Below are positions 37,761-47,184 of a stretch of 64,000 bases of DNA, one piece after another (the stretch's first letter is position 1; each line of letters starts with the position of its first letter). The stretch comes from Arthrobacter bambusae (lineage in GTDB: Bacteria; Actinomycetota; Actinomycetes; Actinomycetales; Micrococcaceae). The notes under the pieces were generated by a model. It was not told the origin of the DNA, did not search any database, and saw nothing but the letters and a program-made list of their open reading frames with translations. Made by a program: the position numbers and the translations under genes. The stretch is from contig NZ_JAHHZS010000008.1 of assembly GCF_022606295.1 (NCBI RefSeq), positions 1 to 64,000 on the forward strand. The letters are read 5' to 3'.

Positions 37761-38261
37761 ATGCGCACACTCGTTCTGAATGCTGGATATGAACCGCTGG
37801 CGGTAGTAACCTTCCGCCGGGCGCTGGTCCTTGTGCTCACCGGGAAAGCGAGCGTAGTGGCCGAAGGCGACGAGCCTGTCGTCGGGCCACAGGAGATTCT
37901 CGGACGTCCGTCCGTGATTCTGCTCAATCGCTACATCCGGCCAAGGTACAACACCATCACGGCGGTTACACGCCGCGGCGTCCTGCGCCGCGACGGCCAC
38001 CGTTGCGCCTATTGCGGGAAAGCAGCCCACACCATTGACCACGTCCACCCCAAATCCAGGGGCGGCGCGGATTCCTGGGAAAACCTGGTGGCAGCGTGCC
38101 TTCGCTGCAACAACGCCAAGAGTGACCACACTCCAGCCGAGATGGGCTGGAAACTGAGGTTCACTCCCGCGGCGCCCACCGGGACTATCTGGCAGATCAA
38201 GGAGCTTGAGAAACCTGCGCCCGCATGGGATCCCTTCCTCCTCCCTGAATCGGCGGCCTGA
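37761..38261 (+). CDS. HNH endonuclease
   Basis: 166-residue cytosolic protein with a bacterial HNH nuclease domain: CAYCGK then HTIDHVHPKSRGGADSWENLV and CLRCNNAKSD, so two CxxC knuckles flank the HNH core. The N-terminus LVLNAGYEPLAVVTFRRALV is the typical head of this widely conserved group, often annotated as HNH or McrA-like, which is not tied to restriction. Function in the cell is unknown. ATG 37761 follows GAAGAGG. The terminator before it and mobA 36 bases after it suggest a new transcription unit. Confidence 0.88.
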   Translation: MRTLVLNAGYEPLAVVTFRRALVLVLTGKASVVAEGDEPVVGPQEILGRPSVILLNRYIRPRYNTITAVTRRGVLRRDGHRCAYCGKAAHTIDHVHPKSRGGADSWENLVAACLRCNNAKSDHTPAEMGWKLRFTPAAPTGTIWQIKELEKPAPAWDPFLLPESAA

Positions 38262-38297
38262 ACCGGAATTGAGCCGCTTCCCGGGTAATCTGGGCGG

Positions 38298-38945
38298 GTG
38301 GACTTTGATGCGGTGGTATTGGCGGGTGGCAAGTCCTCCCGCCTCGGCGGCGTGCCCAAAGCCCATCTGAGGTACGACGGCGCAACGCTCCTTCAGCGTG
38401 CCCTGGCGGCCACGCGCGGAGCCCGGAGAGTCGTCGTCGTCGGGCCGGATCCCGGCACATTGCCGGACGGCACGTTGACCGCACGGGAGGACCCGCCCTT
38501 CGCCGGACCGGCAGCCGCGATCGCCGCCGGGCTCCTCGCCCTGGAGGGGCAAGACAGCGAAGGGCAGGATTCCGAAGCGCGGCACGGCCAGAGTCCCTCC
38601 CCAGGCCATGCAGCCTGGGTGCTCGTCATGGCCTGCGACATGCCCCTGGCCGCCGCCGCTGTTCCTGTCCTGCTCCAGGAAGTTTCCGCCCATGCGGAAT
38701 CGGAAGGAGCCCTGTCCATATCCTCCGATGGACGGAAGCAGCCCCTGCTCGGGATCTACCGGGTATCTGCCTTGCAACGGGAAGTGCAGGCTGTATCGGA
38801 AGAGGAGGGCCTGGCCAACGCAGCGGTCTTCCGGCTGCTTGCTAGGCTTGATCTGCTGGCCGTGCCCGTCCCCGAAGGGTCCACCGACGACGTGGATACC
38901 TGGGACGATGCCGCGGCGCTCGGAGTGGACGGCGACCTGCCGTGA
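38298..38945 (+). CDS. mobA: Molybdenum cofactor guanylyltransferase
   Basis: 215 residues, nucleotidyltransferase fold. AVVLAGGKSSRLGGVPKAHL is the GTP-binding signature (GGxSxRxGxxKA), and VMACDMPLAAAAV is the metal-binding acidic motif. It turns MPT-Mo into the MGD form used by DMSO-reductase-type enzymes such as the FdhF-like protein downstream. The start at GTG 38298 leaves the signature at the very N-terminus as usual. It begins the cluster mobA, DUF6457, moeA, FdhF-like, fdhD. Confidence 0.88.
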   Translation: MDFDAVVLAGGKSSRLGGVPKAHLRYDGATLLQRALAATRGARRVVVVGPDPGTLPDGTLTAREDPPFAGPAAAIAAGLLALEGQDSEGQDSEARHGQSPSPGHAAWVLVMACDMPLAAAAVPVLLQEVSAHAESEGALSISSDGRKQPLLGIYRVSALQREVQAVSEEEGLANAAVFRLLARLDLLAVPVPEGSTDDVDTWDDAAALGVDGDLP

Positions 38946-38976
38946 CAACAGCTGTACAGGACTGTGGAGGCGGATC

Positions 38977-39264
38977 GTGAAGAGCCAGGAAGAAACGCTC
39001 GAGGAATGGTGCAGGAGCCTGCTGCAAGCATATGAGCTCGAAAACGTCGAGATCGACATCAACGAGATCCTGTCCCTGGCAGGGGTTGCAGCCCATTCAG
39101 TGGTCCGGCCGGCGGCTCCTTTGACCACCTTCATCGCGGGCTTCGCAGCCGGACTCGCAGCGGGGTCCGGGCAGGCTAGCGAATCCGCGTCGATGGATGC
39201 CGCGATGGGCCTGGCCCGCACGCTCGCGAAGGACTATACGAACCCCGGAACCGACGCCGGATGA
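38977..39264 (+). CDS. DUF6457 small protein of the molybdenum cluster
   Basis: 95 residues: ETLEEWCRSLLQAYELENVE then IDINEILSLAGVAAHSVVRP and an Ala/Gly-rich helix GFAAGLAAGSGQAS. The pattern is the DUF6457 family, known next to mobA/fdhD genes in actinobacteria and also as a domain fused to MobA. GTG 38977 has GGAGG six bases upstream; its end overlaps the moeA start by four bases (ATGA). It may help MobA or cofactor delivery; that is inference. Confidence 0.82.
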   Translation: MKSQEETLEEWCRSLLQAYELENVEIDINEILSLAGVAAHSVVRPAAPLTTFIAGFAAGLAAGSGQASESASMDAAMGLARTLAKDYTNPGTDAG

Positions 39265-40637
39265 CGGAAGCCCCCGAAGAAGGCGCCGAGCCGCTCGGCG
39301 CCGTGACCGAACCGGCCCCGGACGTTGAGCAGGTCCAGCACGCCGACCACTTGTGGGCCGAGGCGCGGCAACTAGCCTTCGACAGTGCCACGCCCATTCC
39401 CGCCGCTCCCGTCGCCCTGAAGGACGCCATCGGCAGGACCCTGGCCGCCGATGTGCACGCCCTGCAGGACCTGCCTCACTATGCGTCCTCGGCGATGGAT
39501 GGTTGGGCGGTCAACGGCAGCGGCCCCTGGATCCTCGCGGAACCCGGCCATCGGCTGGCCCCGCACCAAGCGAGCCCGATCGTCACCGGTGGCTTGATCC
39601 CGCCGGGGGCCAAGGCAGTGCTCCGCAGCGAGAGCGGGGTCCTGACCACCGATGAAGACGGCCTGCCGCTGCTCGCGCTCGGCGGAAAAGCGAAACCGGG
39701 CGAACCGCGCAACGGCCAACACATCCGAAACGCCGGAGAAGAAGCCGCGGCGGGCGAGCTGCTGATCACATCGGGCGTTGTCTTGAACCCTGCCCACCTC
39801 GCCCTGGCCGCACTGGCCGGGCGCGACGAGCTGGACGTCCTCGGCAAGCCCCTCGTGAAAATGCTCCTGACCGGCTCCGAAGTGGTGACCGCGGGTGTCC
39901 CGGTCCCCGGCCGGGTGAGGGATACCTTCGGTCCCCAGCTTGGCGCCGTCGTCGAGCTCCTTGGCGGGATCCGCGGCGAGCAAATCAAGGTGGGCGACTC
40001 CTATGAAGAGTGGCTCGCGGGCCTTGAAGAAGGCGAGCTGTCGCCCGACGCGCCTCCCGCCGACGTCGTCATCACCACCGGTGGGACTGGCCGTTCGGGG
40101 ACGGACCACTTCCGGCGGGCCATTGCGGAGCTCGGCGGCCGTTTGCTGATTGATGGAATTGCGATGCGTCCGGGACATCCCGGCGTGCTGGCCGAACTGC
40201 CGGACGGTCGCTTTGTGCTGGGTCTCCCCGGGAATCCGCTCGCGGCCATGATGGTCCTCTTCACGATCGGTGCACCGCTCCTCGCGGGGCTGGGGCACAG
40301 GGCGCTGCCGGAGGTCGGCGAGGTTCCTTGCGGTGCCATGCTCGACGCCGACCCGGGGCGCACGCGCTTGCTTCCCTTCAGGTTCGTGTACGGCTTGGCC
40401 TCGCCGGCCCAGCATGCGGGCCCCGGGATGATGCGCGGCCTCGCCAGCGCCGACGGAGTCATGGTGGTGCCACCGCACGGCGTGCAACTGGGAGAGGCGG
40501 TGCCCGCTTTTCCGTTGCCGTGGGGGCCGCCCCTTCCCCGGCCAAAGCCCACGGAGGACAAGGCCAAGAAGTCTCCCTCCCGGTCTGCCCGCAAGGTGCC
40601 GTCCGGGCCGGTCGACTGGAGCGCCCTGACGGGCTGA
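39261..40637 (+). CDS. moeA: Molybdopterin molybdenumtransferase
   Basis: 458 residues; MoeA inserts molybdate into adenylated molybdopterin. Motifs: LPHYASSAMDGWAV (substrate loop), GGLIPPGAKAVLRSES, LTGSEVVTAG, the MoCF-domain VITTGGTGRSGTDHF, and RPGHPGVLAELPDGRFVLGLPGNPLAAM. The head has about 30 extra acidic residues and the tail ends with a basic KKSPSRSARK stretch. The ATG overlaps the DUF6457 stop. The LTGSEVV and TGGTGRSG versions differ a little from the usual TGDEL and TGGVSVG, so activity should be the same class but this is a divergent member. Confidence 0.88.
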   Translation: MTEAPEEGAEPLGAVTEPAPDVEQVQHADHLWAEARQLAFDSATPIPAAPVALKDAIGRTLAADVHALQDLPHYASSAMDGWAVNGSGPWILAEPGHRLAPHQASPIVTGGLIPPGAKAVLRSESGVLTTDEDGLPLLALGGKAKPGEPRNGQHIRNAGEEAAAGELLITSGVVLNPAHLALAALAGRDELDVLGKPLVKMLLTGSEVVTAGVPVPGRVRDTFGPQLGAVVELLGGIRGEQIKVGDSYEEWLAGLEEGELSPDAPPADVVITTGGTGRSGTDHFRRAIAELGGRLLIDGIAMRPGHPGVLAELPDGRFVLGLPGNPLAAMMVLFTIGAPLLAGLGHRALPEVGEVPCGAMLDADPGRTRLLPFRFVYGLASPAQHAGPGMMRGLASADGVMVVPPHGVQLGEAVPAFPLPWGPPLPRPKPTEDKAKKSPSRSARKVPSGPVDWSALTG

Positions 40638-40699
40638 GAGATTCCGACGCCGAATGGACGCGGGTGGATTAGAGAGTCATGCCTTGCAATGATGGGGAC

Positions 40700-43036
40700 A
40701 TGAACAGGCATGCTCCCGAGCAGGACATCAACGAAGATGACCTCCAGATCCACCCACCCAAGCGCTCCGCCGCGGGCGTCAAGGCAGTCACCGTTGCATT
40801 GGAACGCGGTTGGGCCCAAGCGGGCGTCAGCCGGACCGTCAAGTCAATGCTCCGCGTCAACCAACGGGACGGCTTTGACTGTCCCGGCTGCGCCTGGCCG
40901 GAGTCCATCACCGGCAAACGCAGCCCCGCCGAGTTCTGTGAAAACGGGGCCAAGGCAATCGCCGAGGAGAGCACCACGCGCGTGGTCGACGCGGAATTCT
41001 GGGCCCGGCACTCCCTGGCCGAGCTTGAGGACAAGACCGAATACTGGCTCGGCAGCCAAGGCCGCATTGCCGAGCCAGTGGTGATCCGCCCCGGCGACAC
41101 ACACTATTCGCCGATCAGCTGGACGGATGCTTTCGCCCTGATCGGCGAGCACGTGAATGCCACGACGCCGGAGCGCTGCGTTTTTTACACCTCGGGGCGG
41201 ACGGCCAACGAGACCGCGTTCATGTACCAGCTGTTCGCACGCAGCCTGGGCACCAACAACCTGCCCGACTGCTCGAACATGTGCCACGAGTCTTCCGGGA
41301 GCGCCCTCAACCCGACCATCGGCATCGGCAAGGGCACGGTCTCCCTGGAAGACATCCACGAAGCCCAACTGGTGCTCGTTGTGGGCCAGAACCCGGGCAC
41401 CAACCATCCGCGCATGCTCTCCGCCTTGCGTGATTGCAAGAACAACGGCGGCAAGGTTGTCGCCGTCAATCCATTGCCGGAAGCCGGGCTCCTCAATTTC
41501 AAGGATCCCCAGTCGCTCAACGGCGTCGTGGGAGGCGGCACGGACATCGCCGATGAATTCCTGCAGATCAAGGTCGGTGGCGACCTTGCCTTGTTCCAGG
41601 CGCTGGGCCATCTCCTGCTCGAGGAGGAGAAGCGGCAGCCGGGAACAGTGGTGGACCGCGCCTTCGTCGAGGCCCAGACCGACGGCTTCGAGGCCTACGC
41701 CGAAGCCCGGGCTGCGCTGGACTGGGTCGAGACCGAACGCGCCACGGGCCTGAGCCGCATCGAAATCACCAAGGTGGCCGGCATGCTGGCCGCCTCAAAA
41801 GGCACCATCATTTGCTGGGCGCTGGGCCTGACCCAGCAGCCCCACTCGGTGGACACCTTGCGGGAAATCATCAACCTGCTGCTCCTGCAGGGAAACTTCG
41901 GCAAGCGGGGTGCCGGAGCCTGCCCCGTCCGCGGCCACTCCAACGTGCAGGGCGACCGCACCATGGGCATCTGGGAGAAGCCTTCCGAGCGCTTCCTGGC
42001 AGCCTTGGACAAAGAGTTTGGATTCACCATGCCGCGGGCGCACGGATACGACTCCGTGGAAACCCAACACGCCCTGGAGAAGGGTGATGTGGACGTGTTC
42101 GTTTCCATGGGCGGCAACTTCGCCGCGGCGGGCTCGGACACCGTCGCGCTGGAAGAAGGGCTCAAAAGGGCCGGGCTGACGGTGCACATCTCCACCAAAC
42201 CCAACCGTGCCCACGTGGTGCACGGCAAGACCTCCCTGATCCTGCCTACCCTGGGCCGAACGGACACGGACGACAAACACCCGGGCGGGCGGCAGATCCT
42301 CTCCGTGGAAGACTCCATGTCCGTCATCCATTCCACCCAGGGCCGGTTGACCCCGGTCTCGGAGCACCTGCTCAGCGAACCCGTCATCGTCGCACGCATG
42401 GCCCAGGCAGTGCTCGGGGATGGACACCCTGTGGATTGGCGTGCCATGGCCGAGGACTACGACGTCATCCGGGACCACATCTCCAGGGTGATCCCCGGCT
42501 TCGAGGACTTCAACGCAAGGGTGCGGACCAAGAACGGTTTCGTGCTGCCCAATCCGCCACGCGACACCCGCACGTTCGCCACGGACATCGGCAAGGCACG
42601 CTTCACCGTGAGTCCGCTGGAGTACCTGGAAGCCCCGGCCGGCCACCTGATCCTGCAGACAGTCCGCAGCCACGACCAGTACAACACCACGTTCTACGGG
42701 CTCGACGACCGCTACCGGGGAATTTCCGAAGGCCGCCGGGTCATCCTTGTCCACGAGGAGGATCTCAGCGAGCTCGGCTTCGTGGACAGGGACATGGTGG
42801 ACGTCATCTCCACTTTCGGCGGAACGGAACGCCGGGCGGACAAATTCCGGCTGGTTGCCTACCCCACTGCCAAGGGTTGCGCGGCGGCGTACTTCCCGGA
42901 GGCCAACGCCCTGGTCCACCGGGAGCTCGTTGCCCGTGAATCCAACACGCCGGGCTACAAGGCCATGACAGTGCGGTTCGTCAAGCATGGGGATGCCGCC
43001 GGAAACCGGGATTCTGCCGGGACGGTGGGTATCTGA
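40700..43036 (+). CDS. FdhF/YdeP-family molybdopterin oxidoreductase
   Basis: 778 residues, of the DMSO-reductase superfamily, FdhF/YdeP branch (formate dehydrogenase alpha-like). It has an N-terminal FDCPGCAWPESITG, the Mo-region NLPDCSNMCHESSGSALNPT, MGD-binding VVGQNPGTNHPRMLSALRDC and ACPVRGHSNVQGDRTMGIWE, and a C-terminal cap domain with RSHDQYNTTFYGLDDRYRG. The classical N-terminal 4Fe-4S motif of formate dehydrogenases is not seen. No signal peptide, so cytosolic. ATG 40700 follows GGGGA. YdeP of E. coli is linked to acid resistance; the true substrate here is unknown. It needs bis-MGD, supplied by mobA, and sulfuration by FdhD, encoded next. Confidence 0.9.
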   Translation: MNRHAPEQDINEDDLQIHPPKRSAAGVKAVTVALERGWAQAGVSRTVKSMLRVNQRDGFDCPGCAWPESITGKRSPAEFCENGAKAIAEESTTRVVDAEFWARHSLAELEDKTEYWLGSQGRIAEPVVIRPGDTHYSPISWTDAFALIGEHVNATTPERCVFYTSGRTANETAFMYQLFARSLGTNNLPDCSNMCHESSGSALNPTIGIGKGTVSLEDIHEAQLVLVVGQNPGTNHPRMLSALRDCKNNGGKVVAVNPLPEAGLLNFKDPQSLNGVVGGGTDIADEFLQIKVGGDLALFQALGHLLLEEEKRQPGTVVDRAFVEAQTDGFEAYAEARAALDWVETERATGLSRIEITKVAGMLAASKGTIICWALGLTQQPHSVDTLREIINLLLLQGNFGKRGAGACPVRGHSNVQGDRTMGIWEKPSERFLAALDKEFGFTMPRAHGYDSVETQHALEKGDVDVFVSMGGNFAAAGSDTVALEEGLKRAGLTVHISTKPNRAHVVHGKTSLILPTLGRTDTDDKHPGGRQILSVEDSMSVIHSTQGRLTPVSEHLLSEPVIVARMAQAVLGDGHPVDWRAMAEDYDVIRDHISRVIPGFEDFNARVRTKNGFVLPNPPRDTRTFATDIGKARFTVSPLEYLEAPAGHLILQTVRSHDQYNTTFYGLDDRYRGISEGRRVILVHEEDLSELGFVDRDMVDVISTFGGTERRADKFRLVAYPTAKGCAAAYFPEANALVHRELVARESNTPGYKAMTVRFVKHGDAAGNRDSAGTVGI

Positions 43037-43037
43037 G

Positions 43038-43919
43038 ATGGGACGGGTAACCCAGCGCCGCAAGGTGCACAAATATGTCCTGGATGGCTCCGCCCAGGCG
43101 CTGGAGCACCCGGTCCGGTACCGCGAGGACTTCCTGGCTGTCGAGGAACCGCTCGAGGTGCGCCTGGGGCACCTGTCCTTCTCGGTGACCATGCGGACCC
43201 CTGGCGACGACTTTGACCTCGTGGCGGGCTTCCTGGTCTCCGAGGGCGTCATCTGGGACCCGGCCCAGCTCATTTCCCTGCGTTTCTGCGCCGGCGAGGA
43301 CGAGAACGGCGTGCAGACCTTCAACGTCGTGGAGGCGCAGTTGCGTCCCGACGTCGTCCTTCCGGAGACCGGCCGCAACGTCTACACCTCCAGCTCGTGC
43401 GGGATCTGCGGCACCGACTCCATCGAGGCAGTGCGCAAATCCTCACACTTCAGCCCCGCCGGCGACTCCCTGAGCATTCCGGTCGAGGTTCTGGCGTCGC
43501 TGCCTGACCGTCTCCGCGAAGCACAAGCGGTCTTCGACAAGACCGGGGGAGTGCATGCCGCCGGACTCTTCCGGATCCACGACGACGGTGCCGCCGAGCT
43601 GCTGTGCCTGCGGGAAGACGTGGGCAGGCACAATGCGGTGGACAAGGTGGTGGGCTGGGCACTCCGCGAAGGACTGTTGCCCTTGAGCGGCACCGTCCTG
43701 CAAGTCTCCGGGCGGGCATCCTTCGAACTGGTCCAGAAGGCGGCGCTCGCAGGGATTCCGGTTCTGGCCGCCGTCAGCGCACCCTCCAGCCTCGCGGTGG
43801 AGCTCGCGCAGGAGACCGGCCTGACCCTGGTGGGATTCAGCCGGGGGACCAGCCTGAACGTCTATGCAGGCAGTGACCGGGTGGGTGTTCCGGCCGCATC
43901 TTCGGATGTGCGGGGTTGA
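43038..43919 (+). CDS. fdhD: Formate dehydrogenase accessory sulfurtransferase
   Basis: 293 residues. FdhD carries sulfur from IscS to the molybdenum cofactor of FdhF-type enzymes. Motifs: LAVEEPLEVRLG, MRTPGDDFDLVAGFLVSEGV, the CxxC in SSSCGICGTDSIE, and LREDVGRHNAVDKVVGWAL, ending in GLTLVGFSRGTSLNVYAG. ATG 43038 starts one base after the stop of the FdhF-like gene, so the two are one operon; together they predict an active molybdenum enzyme of this branch. Confidence 0.95.
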   Translation: MGRVTQRRKVHKYVLDGSAQALEHPVRYREDFLAVEEPLEVRLGHLSFSVTMRTPGDDFDLVAGFLVSEGVIWDPAQLISLRFCAGEDENGVQTFNVVEAQLRPDVVLPETGRNVYTSSSCGICGTDSIEAVRKSSHFSPAGDSLSIPVEVLASLPDRLREAQAVFDKTGGVHAAGLFRIHDDGAAELLCLREDVGRHNAVDKVVGWALREGLLPLSGTVLQVSGRASFELVQKAALAGIPVLAAVSAPSSLAVELAQETGLTLVGFSRGTSLNVYAGSDRVGVPAASSDVRG

Positions 43920-43937
43920 CCGCCAATCACTTGGCTA

Positions 43938-43951
43938 TTGTTCCGGAACAA
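43938..43951. promoter_or_regulatory. Palindromic operator before the alpha-mannosidase gene
   Basis: TTGTTCCGGAACAA is a perfect 14-bp palindrome. A second, partial copy, TTCCGAACAA, lies at 43985-43994. Between them is an AT-rich stretch that could hold a promoter. No regulator gene is adjacent. Sugar-dependent repression by a LacI or ROK protein encoded elsewhere would fit. Confidence 0.6.
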
Positions 43952-44067
43952 CGTAGATTTTATCCATCGAATGGAATCTGTTTCTTCCGAACAATGACCC
44001 TGCCGATTCAGGCTGCTCATAACGGTAAGGAAGCAATCAACCGAGCCCACTGCAAAGGGGACCTCAA

Positions 44068-47000
44068 TTGCACGACGACCGCCGGATCACCGAGAAGCGG
44101 CTCGAACGTTTTGTCCGGGAGCGGATAGCGCCCGCCATCTATGGCAGGGCACTGCCTCTTGAAATGAGCAGCTGGGATGCCCCGGGAGAGCCGGTGACGG
44201 TGTCGGAAGCAGTCCGCCAGGTCTTTGAACCCCAGGAACACGGTGCTGCGTGGGGCAAGGCCTGGAGCACCAAATGGTTGCGGCTTCGGGGCGAGGTCCC
44301 GGAGGGCTGGGGAGTCGCGGATGGCACCGCGGTGGAGATCGTCGTCGATCTCGGGTTCAGCATCGACGCTCCTGGATTCCAGTGCGAAGGCATCGCCTGG
44401 CGGCCGGACGGCACCATCATCAAGGCCATCTCCCCGCGCAACCAGCACGTCCCGCTGAAGCTGCTCGGTGGCGGCCTCTCGGTGGACTTCTACGTGGAAG
44501 CCGCCGCCAACCCGGACCTCAGCCAGGGGTGGAGCTTCGCAGCAACTCCCTTGGGGGACAAAACCACTTCCGGAGACGAACCCCGCTACCGGCTCGGACG
44601 CATAGCCATAGCCGAACTCAACGAGGTGGTGTGGGAACTCCACCAGGACATCTGGACCCTCAGCGGGCTGATGCACGAGTTGCCCTTCGAACTGCCCAGG
44701 CGGCATGAGATCCTCCGCGCCTTCGAGCGCATGCTCGACGTCATGGACCCGGACGATGTTGCCGGGACGGCAGCCGCCGGCAGGGAAGCCCTCGCCGAGG
44801 TCTTGAGCCGGCCCGCCTACGCCTCGGCCCACGAACTTCTGGCCACTGGCCACGCCCACATTGACTCGGCCTGGCTGTGGCCGGTCCGTGAAACCATCCG
44901 CAAATGCGCCCGCACATTCTCCAACGTCGTCGCGCTCATGGATGAGAACCCCGATTTCGTCTTCTCCTGCTCCTCTGCGCAGCAATTGGCATGGATGAAA
45001 GAGTTCTACCCGGAGCTGTTCATCCGGATCCGGGAAAAGGTCAAGGCCGGGCAATTCGTGCCGGTCGGCGGCATGTGGGTGGAATCGGACACCAACATGC
45101 CCGGCGGCGAGGCGATGGCGCGCCAATTCGTGGAGGGCAAAAGCTTCTTCCTGGAGGAGTTCGGCATCGACTGCCAGGAAGCGTGGCTGCCTGACTCCTT
45201 CGGATATTCCGGTGCCCTCCCGCAGATCGTCAAAGCCGCTGGGTCCCGGTGGTTCCTGACCCAGAAGATCTCCTGGAACCAGGTCAACAAAATGCCGCAC
45301 CACACCTTCAATTGGGAGGGCATCGACGGCACGCGGCTATTCACCCACTTCCCGCCCGTGGACACCTACAACTCCGAGCTCCACGGCCGCGAACTCGCAC
45401 ACGCCCAGCGCAACTACCGGGAGCACGGCCGCGGCACCATCTCGCTGGTCCCGTTCGGTTACGGCGACGGCGGCGGCGGACCCACACGCGAAATGGTTGC
45501 CGCAGCCCACAGGACAGCGGATCTGGAAGGCTCGCCAAGGGTGCGCATGGGAACCGCCGAGGAGTTCTTCAAGCAGGCCGAGGCTGAGTACCGCAACCTC
45601 CCGGTCTGGGTAGGCGAGATGTACCTCGAGCTGCACAGGGGCACCTACACGAGCCAGGCCAATACGAAACAAGGCAATCGCCGCTCGGAACACCTGCTGC
45701 GCGAGGCCGAGCTTTGGTGCTCGACGGCGGCAGTACGGACTGCAGGTTCGTTCACCTATCCCGCGGCGGACCTCAAGCGGTTGTGGCGGCTGGTGCTGCT
45801 CCAGCAGTTCCACGACATCCTGCCGGGCAGTTCCATCGCGTGGGTCCACCAGGATGCGGAGCGGAACTACGCCGCAATCGCCCGGGAACTCGAAGGCATC
45901 ATTGCGGGTGCTGCGTCCGCCCTGCTGGGCGAGGGAGACACCATGTTCCTGCTCAATGCAGCGCCGCACGAACGCAGCGGCGTACCCTCGCTCGCCGCTG
46001 CCGAGCCGGTCCACTCGGATCATCCAGTCAATGTCACGGAACGCGCCGGCGGGTATGTTTTGGACAACGGAATCATCCGCGCGGTGCTGGACGCCAACGG
46101 ATTGCTGACCTCCCTGTCGGATTACGCAACGGGCCGGGAAGCCATTGCGCCCGGGATGTTCGGAAACCACCTTGAGCTCCATCGGGACACGCCCAACGAA
46201 TGGGATGCCTGGGACATTGACGAGTTCTACCGCCGGAACGTCGTCTCGGTAGTCGACGCGCGATCGGTGACGCTGGAAAGCGCAGGCTGGGACGCCGTCG
46301 TCGTGGTGGAGCGGACGGTGGGCTCCTCCACGATCACGCAGCGCATTTCACTTGAGGCCGGCGCGGAATCCCTCGGTATTTCCACCACGGTGGACTGGCA
46401 GGAACACGAGAAACTGCTGAAGATCGGTTTCCCGCTGGATGTCCGCGCTGATCGTTCCGCCTCGGAGACCCAGTTCGGGCACGTATTCCGGGCCACGCAC
46501 ACCAACACGTCCTGGGAGGCTGCCAAGTTCGAATTCTGCGCCCACCGCTGGATCCACGTGGCGGAGCCGGGTTACGGTGTCGCGCTTTCCAACGCATCGA
46601 GCTACGGGCACGACGTCACCCGGACCATCCGCGACGACGGCGGAACCACCACCAATGTCCGCGTATCACTGCTGCGGGCGCCCAAGTTCCCGGACCCCCA
46701 GTCCGACCTCGGTGTGCACGTCCTGGATCTGAGCATCCGGCCCGGCGCCAGCATCGGCGACGCCGTGGAAGAGGGGTACCGGACAAACCTCAAGCCAAGG
46801 CTGCTGACGGGCGCGAACCCTGTGGAACCGCTCTTCACGGTGTTCAACCAAGCGCTGGTCATCGAGGCCGTCAAGCTTGCCGAGGACGGCTCCGGAGACG
46901 TGATCGTACGGCTTTACGAATCACTGGGGGAGCGTTCCACTGGCCTCATCACGGCCAACTTCGAATCCGCCAAGGTGCAATCCGTTGACCTCTTGGAGCG

Positions 47001-47091
47001 CCCGGTTGAGGCTCCAGGGGTGAAGCCTGGCGTGGGTGCCGCCGAACTTGCACTGCGCCCGTTCCAGTTGGTGACCTTGCGGTTCAGTTAG
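44068..47091 (+). CDS. Alpha-mannosidase, glycoside hydrolase family 38
   Basis: 1007-residue cytosolic enzyme of GH38. The catalytic domain has the zinc-binding ATGHAHIDSAWLWPVRET (HxD), the nucleophile Asp in PVGGMWVESDTNMPGGEA, and WLPDSFGYSGALPQI; then the mid domain with ILPGSSIAWVHQDAERNY and the C-terminal beta domain. An N-terminal galactose-binding-like part (1-240) precedes it, as in bacterial and vacuolar (Ams1-type) enzymes. No signal peptide. TTG 44068 has AAAGGGGA 7 bases upstream. It releases mannose from intracellular manno-oligosaccharides; the two membrane glycosyltransferase genes downstream could concern a mannosylated product, but no direct link is shown. Confidence 0.95.
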   Translation: MHDDRRITEKRLERFVRERIAPAIYGRALPLEMSSWDAPGEPVTVSEAVRQVFEPQEHGAAWGKAWSTKWLRLRGEVPEGWGVADGTAVEIVVDLGFSIDAPGFQCEGIAWRPDGTIIKAISPRNQHVPLKLLGGGLSVDFYVEAAANPDLSQGWSFAATPLGDKTTSGDEPRYRLGRIAIAELNEVVWELHQDIWTLSGLMHELPFELPRRHEILRAFERMLDVMDPDDVAGTAAAGREALAEVLSRPAYASAHELLATGHAHIDSAWLWPVRETIRKCARTFSNVVALMDENPDFVFSCSSAQQLAWMKEFYPELFIRIREKVKAGQFVPVGGMWVESDTNMPGGEAMARQFVEGKSFFLEEFGIDCQEAWLPDSFGYSGALPQIVKAAGSRWFLTQKISWNQVNKMPHHTFNWEGIDGTRLFTHFPPVDTYNSELHGRELAHAQRNYREHGRGTISLVPFGYGDGGGGPTREMVAAAHRTADLEGSPRVRMGTAEEFFKQAEAEYRNLPVWVGEMYLELHRGTYTSQANTKQGNRRSEHLLREAELWCSTAAVRTAGSFTYPAADLKRLWRLVLLQQFHDILPGSSIAWVHQDAERNYAAIARELEGIIAGAASALLGEGDTMFLLNAAPHERSGVPSLAAAEPVHSDHPVNVTERAGGYVLDNGIIRAVLDANGLLTSLSDYATGREAIAPGMFGNHLELHRDTPNEWDAWDIDEFYRRNVVSVVDARSVTLESAGWDAVVVVERTVGSSTITQRISLEAGAESLGISTTVDWQEHEKLLKIGFPLDVRADRSASETQFGHVFRATHTNTSWEAAKFEFCAHRWIHVAEPGYGVALSNASSYGHDVTRTIRDDGGTTTNVRVSLLRAPKFPDPQSDLGVHVLDLSIRPGASIGDAVEEGYRTNLKPRLLTGANPVEPLFTVFNQALVIEAVKLAEDGSGDVIVRLYESLGERSTGLITANFESAKVQSVDLLERPVEAPGVKPGVGAAELALRPFQLVTLRFS

Positions 47092-47184
47092 TGGCGACGG
47101 CGCGGCCGGTGGGCCGGGCCGGTTTACGGCGGACGCACAGGCTCCTTCAGGGAAGCCCCAACCTTCGTTGCGTACCTTGGGACA

